This document shows positions 10,969 through 23,525 of a stretch of 64,000 nucleotides of DNA, piece after piece. Both the position numbers and the translations under genes were made by a program. The DNA is from Inia geoffrensis. Taxonomy: Eukaryota > Chordata > Mammalia > Artiodactyla > Iniidae. Within the stretch, counting starts at the first letter, position 1, and each line of letters begins with the position of its first letter. The notes beneath the pieces are model-generated. The model made no database searches. It was not told the DNA's origin and saw only the letters and a list, made by a program, of their open reading frames with translations. The stretch is taken from the NCBI GenBank assembly GCA_036417435.1, contig CM070903.1, positions 88,805,001-88,869,000 of the forward strand. Direction: 5' to 3'.

Positions 10969-12420
10969 GCTTTCCCCACCCAACCTGACATTGGGTAAAT
11001 ACTACAGTGCTTCTCACTATTCCACAGATAGGCTCCAGCTCTTTCTCACCTGTGTGTTTTGGTATGTTTCTTCCACCTGCAATTCCTTTCTTTTGTTTCT
11101 GTCTGTAAGATCAAGGTCACAGTTTATCTCTTCTGTGAAGTCTTTGATTTTCCCTAGCAGAGATCTCTGATCACTCTTCAGAGATTTTATAGCATTTGGT
11201 GCATCAATCCACTTATCATCAAAGATGCATTTACTGTGGAGATAATGAAGCTTTAAGCTTCAAGTCCCCGCAAGTGCATGAACATCTTCTAGGATGAGGT
11301 ACTTAATTTTGCATTTATAATCTTGTTATTTTTCTTAAATTGGTGCCCTCAGTTGGCATAAGCTTCTATTCTCACAAAATTTGGCTCCACCCCTGTTTAT
11401 CATATTGTCTGTCCATAGATTTTGAATTCTAGTTTTATTATATTCCAGTCTATTCCATCTCCCTGCTTAGCACAGGCATAGAGCCTCAATAAAATAGTCA
11501 TTGCATATCTATCTTACGTCCAGCACTGTATTAGGTACTGGGGATACAGTATGAGCAAGATGGACATGTTCCTTGCCATGCTGGTCCTAATAGTAGAGAA
11601 GATAGGCAATGAAACAGCATTGGAATGTAATGACTAAACATATATAAGGTAAGTAAAGAGTGTATGGGAGCTTGTGACAGGTGCCTAGCTTGGTCTAAGG
11701 AGGATGGGGCAGGTAAAGAGTCTAGGGATTCAGCTTGTTGAATGAATTGATAAACTCTATCCAGGTTACCTAGCCTGATGACACTAGTGTAGACCTAACT
11801 GGGCACCATAGTCCTGACTCATGAGGCAATGGCATGCCATAGTCTTGCATCAGGGACCTCACATTCCCAACAGAGAAAACTGGACTCTGTAATTCTGAGC
11901 CACCTACATGGCAGAGGTCTTCCAAGCAGCCAGCCCAGTGCTTTCAAAACCAGCAAGCCCAGATCTAGCCAGCCAGTCAGTCCACTCACCTTGCTTCCTT
12001 AAAAGAGGACAGATAGTCTTTGGGCTTTAAAAAGTCTTACTCCATTTCTTCTTCTCTGAACCTCATCTCTGGGAGTCTACCTAAACTCTGTACTAGGTCA
12101 AGCTCTCTTCTTGGCTATAAAACTTTTTCACTCAGTGCTCAATTTTCAATTAATAGTCTTTATTGTTCTTTTAACTGAATGAATCAATGAATGGATACAT
12201 AAAATCAGACTAGACTTCTTTATTAGAATATTAATTATACCTTCTACCGTGTTTGTGTGGTACTTTTCATTTTCTAGAGTATTGACTTTATTTATAGCAT
12301 CTGGGAAGGAAGGTCAAGTGTTGTATCCATTTGATAAATTTGAACTCAGACACTCATACCTGTGAGGATCTGAAGGCTAAACCATGTCAAGGGAAACTAA
12401 GGTTCATAGATGATGGAAAG

Positions 12421-12570
12421 AAGTAAATAGGTATATTTGATATCCCTAGGAAGTAAATAGGTATATTTGATATCCCTAGGAAATAAATAGGTATATTTGA
12501 TATCCCTAGGAAGTAAATACATATCTTTGATATCCCTAGGAAGTAAATACATATCTTTGATATCCGTGGG
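12421..12570. repeat. 30-bp minisatellite, five units
   Basis: Five head-to-tail copies of a 30-bp unit begin 'aagtaaataggtatatttga' and end 'tatccctagg'. Units 1-3 share 'aggtatattt', while units 4-5 share 'acatatcttt'. The last unit is slightly degraded ('tccgtggg'). The array gives a repetitive minus-strand ORF (12621-12397, 10-residue period) that is a by-product. There are no distinct spacers, so it is not a CRISPR array. Confidence 0.95.
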
Positions 12571-12916
12571 AAGAAAACTCATTAACTGGTTAGGTCTGTG
12601 GTAGGCATTACTACTGTTCAACAGTATCGAATTTCTGGTGCTCTCTACTCTCAGCCATACAGGTGATTTTACTCCCTGTCCTGTTTGAAGTTGGGTAGAG
12701 CCACATGACTTGCTTTGGTCACTGAAATGTCAGTAGAAGTGCTATGTGTCACTCTTAAGTGGAGGCAATTCATTCCGGTGCTTGCTTCTCTAGCCCTCCC
12801 TTCCTTTGTCTGGAGAGCTATCAGGACACAAAGCAGACATGACATGAGCAAGAAACACTTTTGTTGTGTTAAATTGATAAGCTTTGGGGATTGTTTGTTA
12901 TTGAAGAATCACTTTC

Positions 12917-13064
12917 TGGGAGTTTCCTGGTGGCCTAGTGGTTAGGATTCGGTGCTTTCACCTGCGGAGGACCAGGTTGGGGGAACCATCTCACATGCCA
13001 CTCAGCGCAGCCAAAATAAATAAATAAATGAAACATTAAAAAAAACCCACTATGATTAAAATAA
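12917..13064 (+). mobile_element. CHR-type SINE (short, degraded)
   Basis: The head 'gagtttcctggtggcctagt' is followed by a body ending 'cagcgcagccaaaataaataaataaat'. It is flanked by a 10-bp duplication 'aatcactttc' at 12907-12916 and 13065-13074. Confidence 0.88.
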
Positions 13065-13955
13065 AATCACTTTCCATCACTGACTGAGACAAAGGCTAAA
13101 TTTATACATTCCTTCATCCAGGGTGTGAGGCTAAAGAACAGAGTCTATTAAAATCTATATTCCATTAGTGTGTCTTTGGATTTTAAATTCATTTAACGAG
13201 CATTTATTAAAGCTTACTAGTTGCAAGATAACTGTGGTAGCCACTATGGAGGGGACAATACAAAAATATGTTTTTAGTTACTTGTATAGCAGCCTTATCA
13301 GGCCACACTGAAAATCTATGTAAATCTCTTAGAACTGTAATTTTCTTGGAGTATTTTCATGTAGCAGTTCTCATGTCTTACACCAAGTGGTGCCCCGTAG
13401 TAAATGGTAACAATGGGAGCTGCTTTTGATGATCAGGAATATCCAGAGTTTACCTGTTCTGAACTTTGACTAGTCTAAACTGAGTAGCATTGCTTTTCCT
13501 GTTGGCAGTCAAAAACCGGAAAGACATAATTATTTATGATGACCACTAATCACAGTGAAACACCACCTCCTGGAGGCAGTGGATGGGAACTCTTGGGGTC
13601 TCCCAAGTAGACCGTCTGCTTTGAGAAGGTAAGAAATCAGTCGGCCTTGCTGACTGCTAATCCCCAAAGCTTACCTAGCACAGTGCTGACAGAGTGACCA
13701 CCTAATATTTATTGTATGAATGAAGCACAAAATGAAAAGATGCATGAATTCCTTACCACAGTGTAAATATTTGTACAAGGTTTAGTCCGTTTTGTGTGTT
13801 CAAAGTATGTTTAATGGCAAAGATTTACTTAGTAGGCATTCCTCTCATATTCAATTTTCCCCCCAAATATGTTTTGAAATATTAAATCTGTTTTGAAATA
13901 GGAAAATTGATATGGAGTCTTAAGGGGAAGGGTAACATCAGAACAGGATTAGCTT

Positions 13956-14166
13956 GGGACTTCTCTGGTTGTCCGGTGGTTAAGACTCTGAGCTCCCAGT
14001 GCAGGGGGCATGGGTTTGATCCCTGGCTAGGGATCTAGATCCCACATGCTGTAACTAAAAGACCCCTCATGCTTCAACCAAAGATCCCGCATGCTGCAAC
14101 TAAGACCCAATGCAGCCAAATAAATAAATATCAAAACAAAACAAAACAAAAAACCAAAAAAACAAG
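13956..14166 (+). mobile_element. CHR-type SINE (short form)
   Basis: The head 'gggacttctctggttgtccg' is followed by repeated 'atcccacatgctg' and 'catgctgcaacta' sub-units and an A-rich (aaaac)n tail. Flanks share 'ttagctt'. Confidence 0.85.
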
Positions 14167-14419
14167 CTTAGCTTAGTTACCCTTAAAAAGCTACAAGATT
14201 TTCAGGACTTTGAAGCCATTAAGAAAAGAAAAAAGGTTTGAGGAGGAACATCAAAAAGAATGTAGGTCATGATTTTATTGCCCTTCACAGGTGTAAAATC
14301 CCTTTAAGAATTTTTAAATGGATTATGTATCATTGATTTACTCATAAAAATGATGAGGTTTGGCATATTCAAAGGGTAGTTTACTTGGACAATAATCTCA
14401 CTAAATTTATTGTTTTCAT

Positions 14420-14900
14420 TTTTAACCTGTGTGCATTTTGGACATTTTCATGACTTTTATAAACTTTTCCAATGTATATAAGAATAGAGAGAATAATAAA
14501 TGTACCCTCATATACCCATCATCCCATTTTCATAATTACCAAACCATACTTGCCTTTTGTTTTTTTCCTTTTGCTCTCCCGCCTTCCCTCCCTCCTTCCT
14601 TTTCTTCTTTTTTCTCTTTTTCAAGCATTTTGAGAAAATCCCAGGTCATTTCACTCTTACACAATTCTCTATAAAATATGGATATTTTCTTACATAAACA
14701 CACATAACTTTCACACCTAACAAAAAGAACATTAATTCCTTAATATCACCAAAGACACAAATTTCTCTGTCTTACACATGTCCTTTTTTCAGTTGGTTTG
14801 TTTAAAAACAAGATCCAAGCAAGGTCTATAGTCAAACCTACTTGTTATGTTTTTTTAGTTGGAATTAAGCTGGAAAAACCCCCTTCCCACTTTTTTCATG
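14420..14900 (-). mobile_element. Old LINE-1 (L1M type) 3'-end fragment
   Basis: The complement shows the old L1 3' pattern, for example 'ttaatatcaccaaagacaca', 'cagttggtttgtttaaaaac', 'agatccaagcaaggtc'. A pyrimidine-rich run (14575-14620) interrupts it. Confidence 0.5.
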
Positions 14901-15470
14901 TCATTGATTGTGGAAGATGAATTTACATTTTTTTACTTTCAATGTTTTAAATTTTATTACAAACGGAACTCTAAAGATTTGCACTTTAAGGAATTTTGCT
15001 TCTCTTAGTCTTTGCTAGCTTACAAAGCCAGGCTTCTGGGGTGGGGGAGAGAAATTACTCTGTTTTTGTTAATTTATTTGGCTCTGTTAATATTAAAGAG
15101 ATTCAGAGGTCTCATTTTCTGAGGAGAAACAAAACATTATTGAGTACAACTAAATAATTCAGTCACATTTTCGAAGCTTATAACACTTCTTGCTTCTTTG
15201 TCTGTTTCATTCTTATTTCTGTAAGGACCTCTGAAAATTAAAGGTTAAAATCAAAATCATTGAGACTGAGACTTCCAGCTCTCTATCTCTATGTATCTTA
15301 CCTTCTTCCTTATGAACAAAATCCTTACTTGAGACTGAAATGTGTCCAACTTAAAAACTGTGTTTTCCAGCCTCCCTTGAAGATAGAGGTGGTATTAAGA
15401 CACAGGTCTAGCCAATGAGATGTAGGCAGAGGTAGTTGTGAGGGAATATGAGGAAAGCTTCTTTTTAAAA
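14900..15470. other. Unique AT-rich sequence
   Basis: I see no recognisable gene or clear repeat here beyond short A/T runs. Confidence 0.4.
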
Positions 15471-15479
15471 ATGGAGACA

Positions 15480-15945
15480 AAACAGTTCACAGAGAAAGAA
15501 ATAGAAGTGGCCCTTAAACATATGAAAAGATACTCAAATTAATTCTTATTAATATAAATACAAATTAAAACTACCCTGGGACTTCCCTGGTGCTCCAGTG
15601 GTTAAGACTCCATGCTTCCACTGCAAGGGGTGCATGTTCCATCCTTGGTCAGGGAACTAAGCTTCCACACGCCACGCAGCCCTGAGCTATCACTTCTAAC
15701 TATCTGATTGGTGTAAATCCCCAAATTTGGCAACAAACTCTTGGAGAAGTTGCAGGGAAACCAGCGATTTCATGAATGCAAAATGGTATAACCCCTGAGG
15801 AAGATTTTGACAATATTAGCAAAATTACAGGTAAATTTACCATTCAGTTGATAAATCCCACTTCTAGAAATTTATGCTTAAAATATACCAGCGCAAATAT
15901 GAAGCCACATATGCACAAGCTTTGTGTGTATGTTTTAGCCTTTTC
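15480..15945 (+). mobile_element. Old LINE-1 ORF2 3' fragment, plus strand
   Basis: 'catatgaaaagatactcaaa', 'atgcaaaatggtataacccc' and 'atcccacttctagaaattta' are the familiar 3' ORF2 sequence of old L1 copies, heavily diverged. A CHR SINE is inserted at 15577-15682. Confidence 0.7.
15577..15682 (+). mobile_element. CHR-type SINE, tail-less
   Basis: The head 'gggacttccctggtgctcca' runs to 'cgccacgcagccc' with no A-rich tail and no clear target duplication. The host L1 continues on both sides. Confidence 0.8.
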
Positions 15946-15956
15946 CTAAGCTTCTT

Positions 15957-16260
15957 TTTTTTAAATATAAATTTATTTATTTTATTTTATTTATTTTTGC
16001 TTCATTGGGTCTTCGTTGTGGCACACGGGTTTTCTCTAGTTGCAGCGAGCGGGGGCTACTCTTCGTTGCAGTGCGCGGACATCTCATTGCGGTGGCTTCC
16101 CTTGTTGCAGAGCACGGGCTCTAGGCGCGCAGGCTTCAGTAGTTGTGGCACACGGGCTTAGTTGCTGCGCGGCATATGGGATCCTCCCAGACCAGGGCAC
16201 GAACCCATGTCCCCTGCATTGGCAGGTGGATTCCCAACCACTGTGCTACCAGGGAAGCCC
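15957..16260 (-). mobile_element. CHR-type SINE (long form)
   Basis: A (ttta)-rich tail is followed by an antisense body with 'gcgagcgggggctactcttc' and ends 'ccagggaagccc'. The 13-bp flanking duplication is 'tcctaagcttctt' and 'tcctgagtttctt' (two differences). Confidence 0.9.
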
Positions 16261-16974
16261 TCCTGAGTTTCTTAAATCATATTTGATTGTTGAAGCAAAA
16301 ATTATAACATTATATAATGTGCTCATTGTATATAGAGGAAATGCATGAGATTATTGTGCTTAAAAAGTGGAGGGGGTAAAGGGACTTTAAAGTTAGGCTT
16401 CTACATTTCCCTTGAAGTGGTAAAACATTTATACCAGTAGACTGTGGTAAATTGCATATGTGTATTCTAATAAGTAGAGCAAATAGTAGGAAAACTATAC
16501 AATGCAATGTACTAAAAAACACTTGAAATAAATAAAAATGGAATCCTAAGTGTCTAAAAATCCACAGGAAGGTAAGAAAAGAGAAGCATAGGAATGATAA
16601 ACAGAGGAAACAAACAGAAAACAAATAACAAAATGACCTACTTAAGCCCTAACTTATCAATACTTTAAGTGTAAGTGGTCTAAATACATCATTAAAAGAT
16701 GGAGATTGGCAGTGTTGATTAAAAAATATTTGACCCAATGATAGCTGCTTACAAGAAACTTCAAATTCAATGGCATAGGTAGGTTGAAAATAAAAGAAAA
16801 AGTAAAATAGCCAAAATTGATATGTATTTGATTTCTTTGTAAGCTTTTACTAACATTTTTTATAGTGAGCAACATTTCTTACCAAATTTCTATGGAGAGT
16901 GTAATTTCAAAATTATTTTTATTTTCTGCGCAAGCTCTTGATCCACTTTAAAAAGCTTTTATTTATTTATTTAT

Positions 16975-19228
16975 TTCAGCTTTATTGAGATATAATTGAC
17001 ATATAGCATTGTGTAAGCTTAAGGTGTACAATGTGGTGATTTGACATACACATATATCACAAAATGATTACCACAATAAGGTTAGTTAACACATATTGTT
17101 AACTATAGTCACCATGCTGTACATTAGATCCCCAGATTTATTCATCTTATAAATGGTAGTTTGTACCCTTTGACCACCTTCAGCCATTTCCCTAACCAGT
17201 TCCCCACTGGCTCCTGGAAACCATCAATCTATTCTCTGTTTCTGTGAGTTCATATTTTTTTAGATTCCACGTATAAGTGAGATCTTACAGTATTTGTATT
17301 TCTCTGACTTAATTTCATTTAGCATAACACACTCAAAATTCATCCATGTTATTGCAAATTGCAGGATTTCTTTCTTTTTTAATGACTGAAATATATGCAT
17401 ATATATATCACAAATGTAAATATATATATTTATATTTATCACAATTTCTTTATCCATTTATCCATGGATGGACATTTAAGTTGTTTCCATGTCTTGACTA
17501 TTGCAAATAATGCTGCAGTAAACATAGAGGTAGCAATATCTTCGAGATAGTGATTTTACTTCTTTTGGATATATACCTAGAAGTGGAACTACTGGATCAT
17601 ATGGTAGTTTTATTTTTAATTTTTTTGAGGACCCTCCATACTGTTAATCCAGAATGGTTGTAGGAATTTACATTCCCACCAACTTTTCTCCACATCCTGG
17701 CCAGCACCTGTTATCTCTTATCTTTTTGAAAATAACCATTCTAACAGATGTGAGGTGATATCTCATTGTAGTTTTGATTTACATTTCCCTAGTGATTCGT
17801 GATGTTGAGCACGTTTTCACGTACCTGTTAGCCATCTGTGTATCTTATTTGGAAAAATACCTATTCAGGTCCTTTGCCCATTTAAAATTAGATTATTTGT
17901 TTCTTGCCATGAGGTGTAGGAGTTCCTTATATATTTTGGATATTAACCCCTTTTTAGATAGATGGTTTGCACATATTTTCTCCCATTCCTTAGATTGCCT
18001 TTTCACTTTGTTGATCATTTCTTTTGCTGCACAGAAGCGTTTTAGTTTGATGTAGTCCCACTTGTTTATCTAAGCTTTTCTTGATTGTGCTTTTGGTGTC
18101 AGAGCTAAAAAAATCATTGCCAAGATCAATATCAAGGAGCTTTCCCTGTTTTCTTCTAGGGGTTTAATGACTTCAGGCCTTACATTTAAGTTCAATCCAT
18201 TTTGAGGTAGTTTGTCCAACTGTTGTAAGATAGGGGTCCAGTTTCATTCTTTTGAATGTAAATATCCAGTTTTCCCAACATCATTTAATGAAGAGACTAT
18301 CTCTTCCCTAGTGAGTATTCATCACTACCTGGTCAAATATAGGTTGGCTGTAAATGCATTGGTTTATTTCTGGGCTCTCAATTATGTTCCATTGGTCTGT
18401 GTGTCTGTTTTTTGTTTGTTTATTCTAGGTACTAAAAAATCGTTATTTAGTATTCAGAGCAAGTCCATAGGTGATTTTGCTTTCCTCATACTACAGATTA
18501 GGAAACTATGTGTCTGTTTTTATGCTGGTACCATACTGTTTTGATTACTATAGCTTTGTAATATACTTTGAAATAAGGAAGTGTAATGCCTCCAGCTTTG
18601 TTCTTCTCTCTGAAGATTGCTTTGGCTATTCTTTTGTGGTTCCATACAAATTTTAGGATTTTATTTTTCTATTTCTGTAAAAAAAAATAAAATGCCATTG
18701 AAATTTTGATAGGGATTGCATTGAATCTATAGATGGCTTTGGGCAGAATAGACATTTAACAGTATTAATTCTTCTGATCCATGAACATGGAGTATCTTTC
18801 CATTTATTTGTGTCTTCTTCAATTCCTTTAATCAATGCCTTAGCGTATTCAATGTACAGATCTTTCAAATTGGTTAAATTTATTCCTAAGTAGTTTATTA
18901 TTTTTGATGCTATTGTAAATGGGATTGTTTTCTTTATTTTTTTCAAGTAGTTCATTGTTAGTATGTAGTCTAGTTAAAGGTTTGTCAATTTTGTTAATCT
19001 TTTCAAAGTATCAGCTGTTAGTTTTGTTCATCTTTTCCATTGCTTTCCTATTCTCTATTTCATTTATTTCTGCTCTAATGTTTATTATTTCCTTCTGCTA
19101 AATTTAGGCTTAGTTTGTTCTCTTCTTTTTCTAGTTCCATGAGGTATACTGTTCAGTTGTTCATTTGAGATCTTTCTTTTGTTCTTAAGGTAGGCATTAA
19201 TAGCTATAAACATTCCTCTTAGAACTGC
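16975..19228 (-). mobile_element. LINE-1 (old), 3' UTR and broken ORF2, minus strand
   Basis: It starts with the L1 3' motif 'agctttattgagatataatt' and continues through antisense ORF2 C-terminal sequence ('catttccctagtgattcgtg', 'ttgcaaataatgctgcagta'). Fragments such as 18955-18653 (minus) encode recognisable ORF2 peptides ([19 protein letters not shown]). A deletion near 18950 joins parts of ORF2 that are normally far apart. Stops throughout show it is dead. A CHR SINE terminates the recognisable part at 19229. Confidence 0.85.
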
Positions 19229-19438
19229 TTTTTTTTTTTTTTTTTGCGGTACGCGGGCCTCTCACTGTTGTGGCCTCTCCCGTTGAGGAGCACACGCTCC
19301 GGATGCGCAGGCTCAACAGCCATGGCTCACGGGCCCAGCTGCTCTGCGTCATGTGGGATCTTCCTGGATTGGGACACGAACCCATGTCCCCTGCATCGGC
19401 AGGCGGACTCTCAACCACTGTGCCACCAGGGAAGCCCC
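19229..19438 (-). mobile_element. CHR-type SINE inserted in L1
   Basis: A poly-T tail, 'gcggtacgcgggcctctcac', and an inverted head 'gccaccagggaagcccc' mark an antisense copy. The target duplication is short ('ctgct'). Confidence 0.9.
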
Positions 19439-19654
19439 CTGCTATTTTTTTTAAAGCAGTTATGGTATAGAACTTGAAAGGAATTAGAAAATTAAGCTAA
19501 AGAAAGTACTTATTAACTCCAGGGAAAATTAAAAGTGCATTGAGAAAGGAAATGGCTCAGGTGAGAGTAATAGTCATTTACAAAGTTGTTATATAAATAA
19601 CTAAATACTTGTTTAACCAAAAAAACCAAAAAAAACAAAAACTGTGTAGGGAGG

Positions 19655-19658
<4 letters not shown>

Positions 19659-19699
<41 letters not shown>
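19659..19699. repeat. (GT)n microsatellite
   Basis: An uninterrupted gt run of about 20 dinucleotides. It generates His-Thr repeat ORFs on the minus strand that are not genes. Confidence 0.98.
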
Positions 19700-19700
<1 letters not shown>

Positions 19701-20690
19701 TGGAGGGAAGTTGTTCCCTAGAAGTAGATGGAGGTACAGGATATCTAAACACTTTTGATCAAGAGTAGAATGCCAATAAAAGATAACTGATTTTGAAAAA
19801 TGAAGTTTCCCTATAATCATCCTATTTAGAAATACATAGAAAAAAAAAAGCTATAAAAAAGTAACTAGGAAAGCATCAGGACCAAAAGAGTTGGATTGCC
19901 TTGGGGGCCAGAAACTGGGTATGGGGAGAGTTAAAGCAAGAAAACTGCTGTTGTGTATTAGAAGCCTAATAAAACAATGTAACTTAAAAAAAAGTACATA
20001 TATTACTTTCATCTAAGTAAAACATTATTTTAAAAATCATGATAACTGAGAAAGGAAGATGGATAGGTGGAAATGACTAGAACAATTAAACAATTGCTCA
20101 ATTTCTCTCCCTCCTGTTTCTCTCTTTGCATCTGACTCATTTCCCTCACTGTGGATCAGAGTTATGGGTGTGGACTGAGGGGCAGGGGAATGGAGCGATT
20201 AGGGAGGGGTGTGGCTACTAGCAGACACCCGTTAGCTAGAGACGGCTCCTAGCAGTTCTCATTATTCTCATAGCTTGGCTGATTTAGAGGGAAGGATTCT
20301 TTCTTCCACCTCCAGTTAGTATAAGGATGTCTTACACTTTTCTCTCCATGGCTCTCTTCTGTGTCTCTGAAGGCTAGTTTAGTGCCTTTAGGACCCTTCC
20401 TCCCAGTGCAGATATACTTGGTGATTATGGAATTACTTGTAAAAGATTTTATTTGCTTGTATTTGCAAATGCATTTCATTTTTCAGAACAACTTGGAACC
20501 TCATAATGCTTTCCAATGGTAGTTGCTATTACTACTTTGGTGAGGAAATAAAAGAAAACAAGTAGATTAATGACGAGTTTTCTTATACATATTGACAAAA
20601 GCATCTACTTATGTGGTACTACATCATTTCAGTGTAGTGGTGCTCCCTTCTTGACAGTAGTTGTTCTTTGCTGCTCACCGACATCTTGTT
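19700..20690. other. Unique sequence
   Basis: No gene or clear repeat is recognised in this stretch. Short ORFs have no family features. Confidence 0.4.
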
Positions 20691-20810
20691 ATAAATGCAG
20701 AATCTCAGGCCCCAGAATCTGAAAATCATTGTGTCAGAATCTAATTTAGTTAGTTTGGAGCCTGGGCTTTTAAAAAAAAAAAAAAATTATCTACCCAGGT
20801 GACTAGATTG
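20690..20810. repeat. hAT-Charlie relic (MER5-like)
   Basis: 'aatgcagaatctcaggcccc' and 'cctgggcttttaaaaaa' followed by 'acccaggtga' give the order of a diverged MER5-type element. Confidence 0.45.
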
Positions 20811-20934
20811 TTAACTAACAATTTGAGCAAATCATAATTCTATTCCCCTTCATTTAATATTTCTGAGTTAGCAAAAAGGGTTAGTATTTCCAAAAATGTG
20901 TATGCATATAAATCACCTGGAGTTCTTATTCTTT

Positions 20935-21625
20935 TAAAACCATTTTGAAATACAGATTCACAGGAAAGTTGCAAACATAGTATAGAGAGGTCCTATGTAC
21001 CCTTTACTCAGTATCTCCCTGTGGTTACATTTTTGGTTAAATTTAGTACAATATCCAAATCAGGAAATTGATACAATGTGTTTGTATAGTCCTATGACAT
21101 TTTATCACCTATGGACATTCCTACCACCATAACTGCAATCAAAATACAGAACTATTCCATAACCATAAAGAACCCCCATATGCTACCTTCCTAAAATCAC
21201 AGGTACCCCTTTCCCCCCCACTTAACATTTAGCCTCTGAAAACCACTAGTCTGTGTTGCATCTCTATATTTTTGTCATTTTGAAAATTAAAAAAAATTTT
21301 TTAAATTTATTTATTTGGTTGTGCCGGGTCTTAGTTGCAGCTCTAGGGCTCCTTAGTTGCGGCATGCAGCCTCCTTAGTTGTGCCATGCAGGCTCCTTAG
21401 TTGTGGCATGTGAGCTCTTAGTTGCAGCAGGCATGTGTGATCTAGTTCCCTGACTAGGGATTGAACTTGGGAGCACAGAGTCTTAACCACTTCCGTGCCA
21501 CCACGGAAGTCCCTTGAGAATTTTATATACATGGAATCATACAATATGTGGTCTTTTGAGATTGTTTTCCTCATTCTGCATAATGCCCTTAAGATCTATC
21601 CAAGTTATTGTGTGCAAAAGAGTTT
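20935..21625 (-). mobile_element. Old LINE-1 (L1M) fragment, minus strand
   Basis: The antisense 3' region ('cagattcacaggaaagttgc', 'cccatatgctaccttc') leads to 'tggaatcatacaatatgtgg' and 'cataatgccctt'. A CHR SINE splits it at 21289-21513. Confidence 0.7.
21289..21513 (-). mobile_element. CHR-type SINE (short form)
   Basis: An antisense copy with four 'ttagttg(c/t)' sub-repeats. The flanking 9-bp duplication is 'ttgaaaatt' and 'ttgagaatt'. Confidence 0.87.
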
Positions 21626-21639
21626 TTGGTTTTTTTACT

Positions 21640-21885
21640 TCTTATTTTGAAATAATTATAAATTCACAGGATATTGCAAAAACAGTACAGAGAAACCCTG
21701 TGTATCTTTCACCCTGTTTTCCCCATGGTACCATCTTAAATAATTATAGTATAATATTAAAAGGTGCTATCCATAGACCTTATTCAGATTTTACCAGTTT
21801 TATTTACACTCCTTTGTGCATGCTTGTGCCTGTGTGTAGTTGTATGCAATATTTTTCCCTCTTGAAATTTTATTTTTTAAGGTTA
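21640..21885 (-). mobile_element. Old LINE-1 3'-end fragment
   Basis: 'aataattataaattcacagg' and 'ttttccccatggtaccatct' are a second copy of the old L1 3' tail, adjoining the previous fragment. Confidence 0.55.
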
Positions 21886-22253
21886 TATTCCATTTGAATT
21901 TATTGGCTATATTCCCTGTGCTGTACAATATATCCTGTAGCTTGTACATAATAGTTTGTATCTCTTAATCCCCTGCCCCAATAATGCCTCTTCCCCCTTC
22001 CCTCTTTCCACTGATAGCCACTAGTTTGTTTTGAATCTATTTGTTTTGTTATATTCATTCGTTTTATTTTTTTAGATTCCACATATAAGTGATATCATAC
22101 AGTATTTATCTTTCTCTGTCTGACTTATTTCATTAAGCATAATACCCTCCAGGTCCATCCATGTTGTTGCAAATGGCAAAATTTCATTCTTTTTTATGGC
22201 TGAGTAATATTCCACTATATACATATATATATATGTGTATATATATATGTATA

Positions 22254-22297
<44 letters not shown>

Positions 22298-23525
22298 ATT
22301 TTCATTATCCATTCATCTGTTGGTAGACACTTAGGTCCATATCTTGGCAGATGTAAACAATGCTGCTGTGACATTGGGGTGTGTGTATCTTTTCAAATTA
22401 GTGGTTTTGTCTTCTTTGGATATATACCCAGGAGTAGAATTGCTGGATCATGTGGTAGTTCTGTTTTAGTTTTTTGAGGAACCTCCATACTGTTTTCCAC
22501 AGTAACTGCACCAATTTACATTCCCACCAACAGTGTACAAGAGTTCCCTTTATTCCACACCTTCTCCAGCATATATTGTTTTGTTTGTAAACTTTTTGAT
22601 GATAGCTGTTCTGACTAGTGTGAGGTGATACCTCCTTGTGGTTTTGATTTGCATTTCTCTAATAATTAGTGATGTTGAGTATCTTTTCATGTGCCTGTTG
22701 GTCATCTGTGTGTCATCTTTGGAGAAATGTCTATTTAGGTCGTCTGCCCATTTTTTGATTGGGTGGTTGTTTTTTTGTTATTGAGCTGTATGAGTTTTTG
22801 TATATTTTGGATATTAACCCCTTGTCAGTCACATCATTTGCAAATATTGTCTCCCATTCCATAGGTTGTTTTTTGTTTTGTTGATGGTTTCCTTTGCTAT
22901 GTGAAAGCTTTTAAGTTTGATTAGGTTTCATTTGTTTATTTTTACTTCTTTTGCCTTGGGAGACTGTTGTAAGAAGATATTGCTAAGATTTATGTCAAAG
23001 AATGTTTTGCCTGTATTTTATTCTAGGAGTTTTATGGTGTCATGTCTTCCACTTTGGTCTTTAATCCATTCTGAGCTTATTTTTGTATGTGGTGTGAGAA
23101 AATGTTCTACTTTCATTCCTTTACATGCAGCTGTCCAGGCTTCTCAATGCCACTTGTTGAAGAGATTGTTCTTTCTCCATTGTATATTCTTGTCTTCTTT
23201 GTTGTAGATTGACTGTAGGTGTGTGGGTTTATTTTTGGACTCTTTATTCTGTTCCATTGATTTATATGTCTGTATGCCAATACCACAGTGTTTTGATTAC
23301 TGTAACTTTGTAGTATAGTCTGAAGTTTGGATGGGTTATACCTCCAGCTTTGTTCTTTTTTCTCAGGATTGCTTTGGCAATTCTGAGTCTTTTGTGGTTC
23401 CATATAAATTTTAGGATTATTTGTTCTAGTTCTCTGAAAAATGCCATAGGTATTTTGATATGGATTGCACTAAATCTGTAGATTACCTTGGGTAGTACTG
23501 TATAGTTATTTTGAGTAGTATAGTA
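21886..23525 (-). mobile_element. LINE-1, ORF2 3' region, minus strand
   Basis: The antisense 3' UTR ('ctgtgctgtacaatatatcc') is followed by ORF2 C-terminal sequence ('ggaacctccatactgttttc', 'atttgcatttctctaataat'). Minus-strand pieces at 23447-23113 encode broken ORF2 peptides ([20 protein letters not shown]). It is truncated near 23525. A (TA)n run sits inside. Confidence 0.85.
22217..22296. repeat. (TA)n microsatellite in L1
   Basis: An impure (ta)n with 'tgta' interruptions, ending in about 17 uninterrupted units. Confidence 0.95.

Larger units (their letters stand above)
9690..12400. other. Intergenic sequence right of the ZNF639 promoter
   Basis: No coding exon is recognised apart from the small unassigned ORF listed. 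Old repeat-like segments occur (MIR/L2-like 'gcacccggttcaaataattgttaaatgga' near 10090, and a mammalian-repeat-like 'tattaggtactggggatacagta' near 11530). The rest appears unique. Confidence 0.5.

Noticed and set aside
12421..12570. Possible CRISPR array (30-bp direct repeats)
   Set aside because: Repeats are directly adjacent with no spacers, and the genome is mammalian.
12397..12621. Minus-strand ORF with a 10-residue repeat
   Set aside because: It is simply the 30-bp minisatellite read in frame; no start context or conservation evidence.
19578..19820. His-Thr-repeat ORFs
   Set aside because: Translation of a (GT)n microsatellite.
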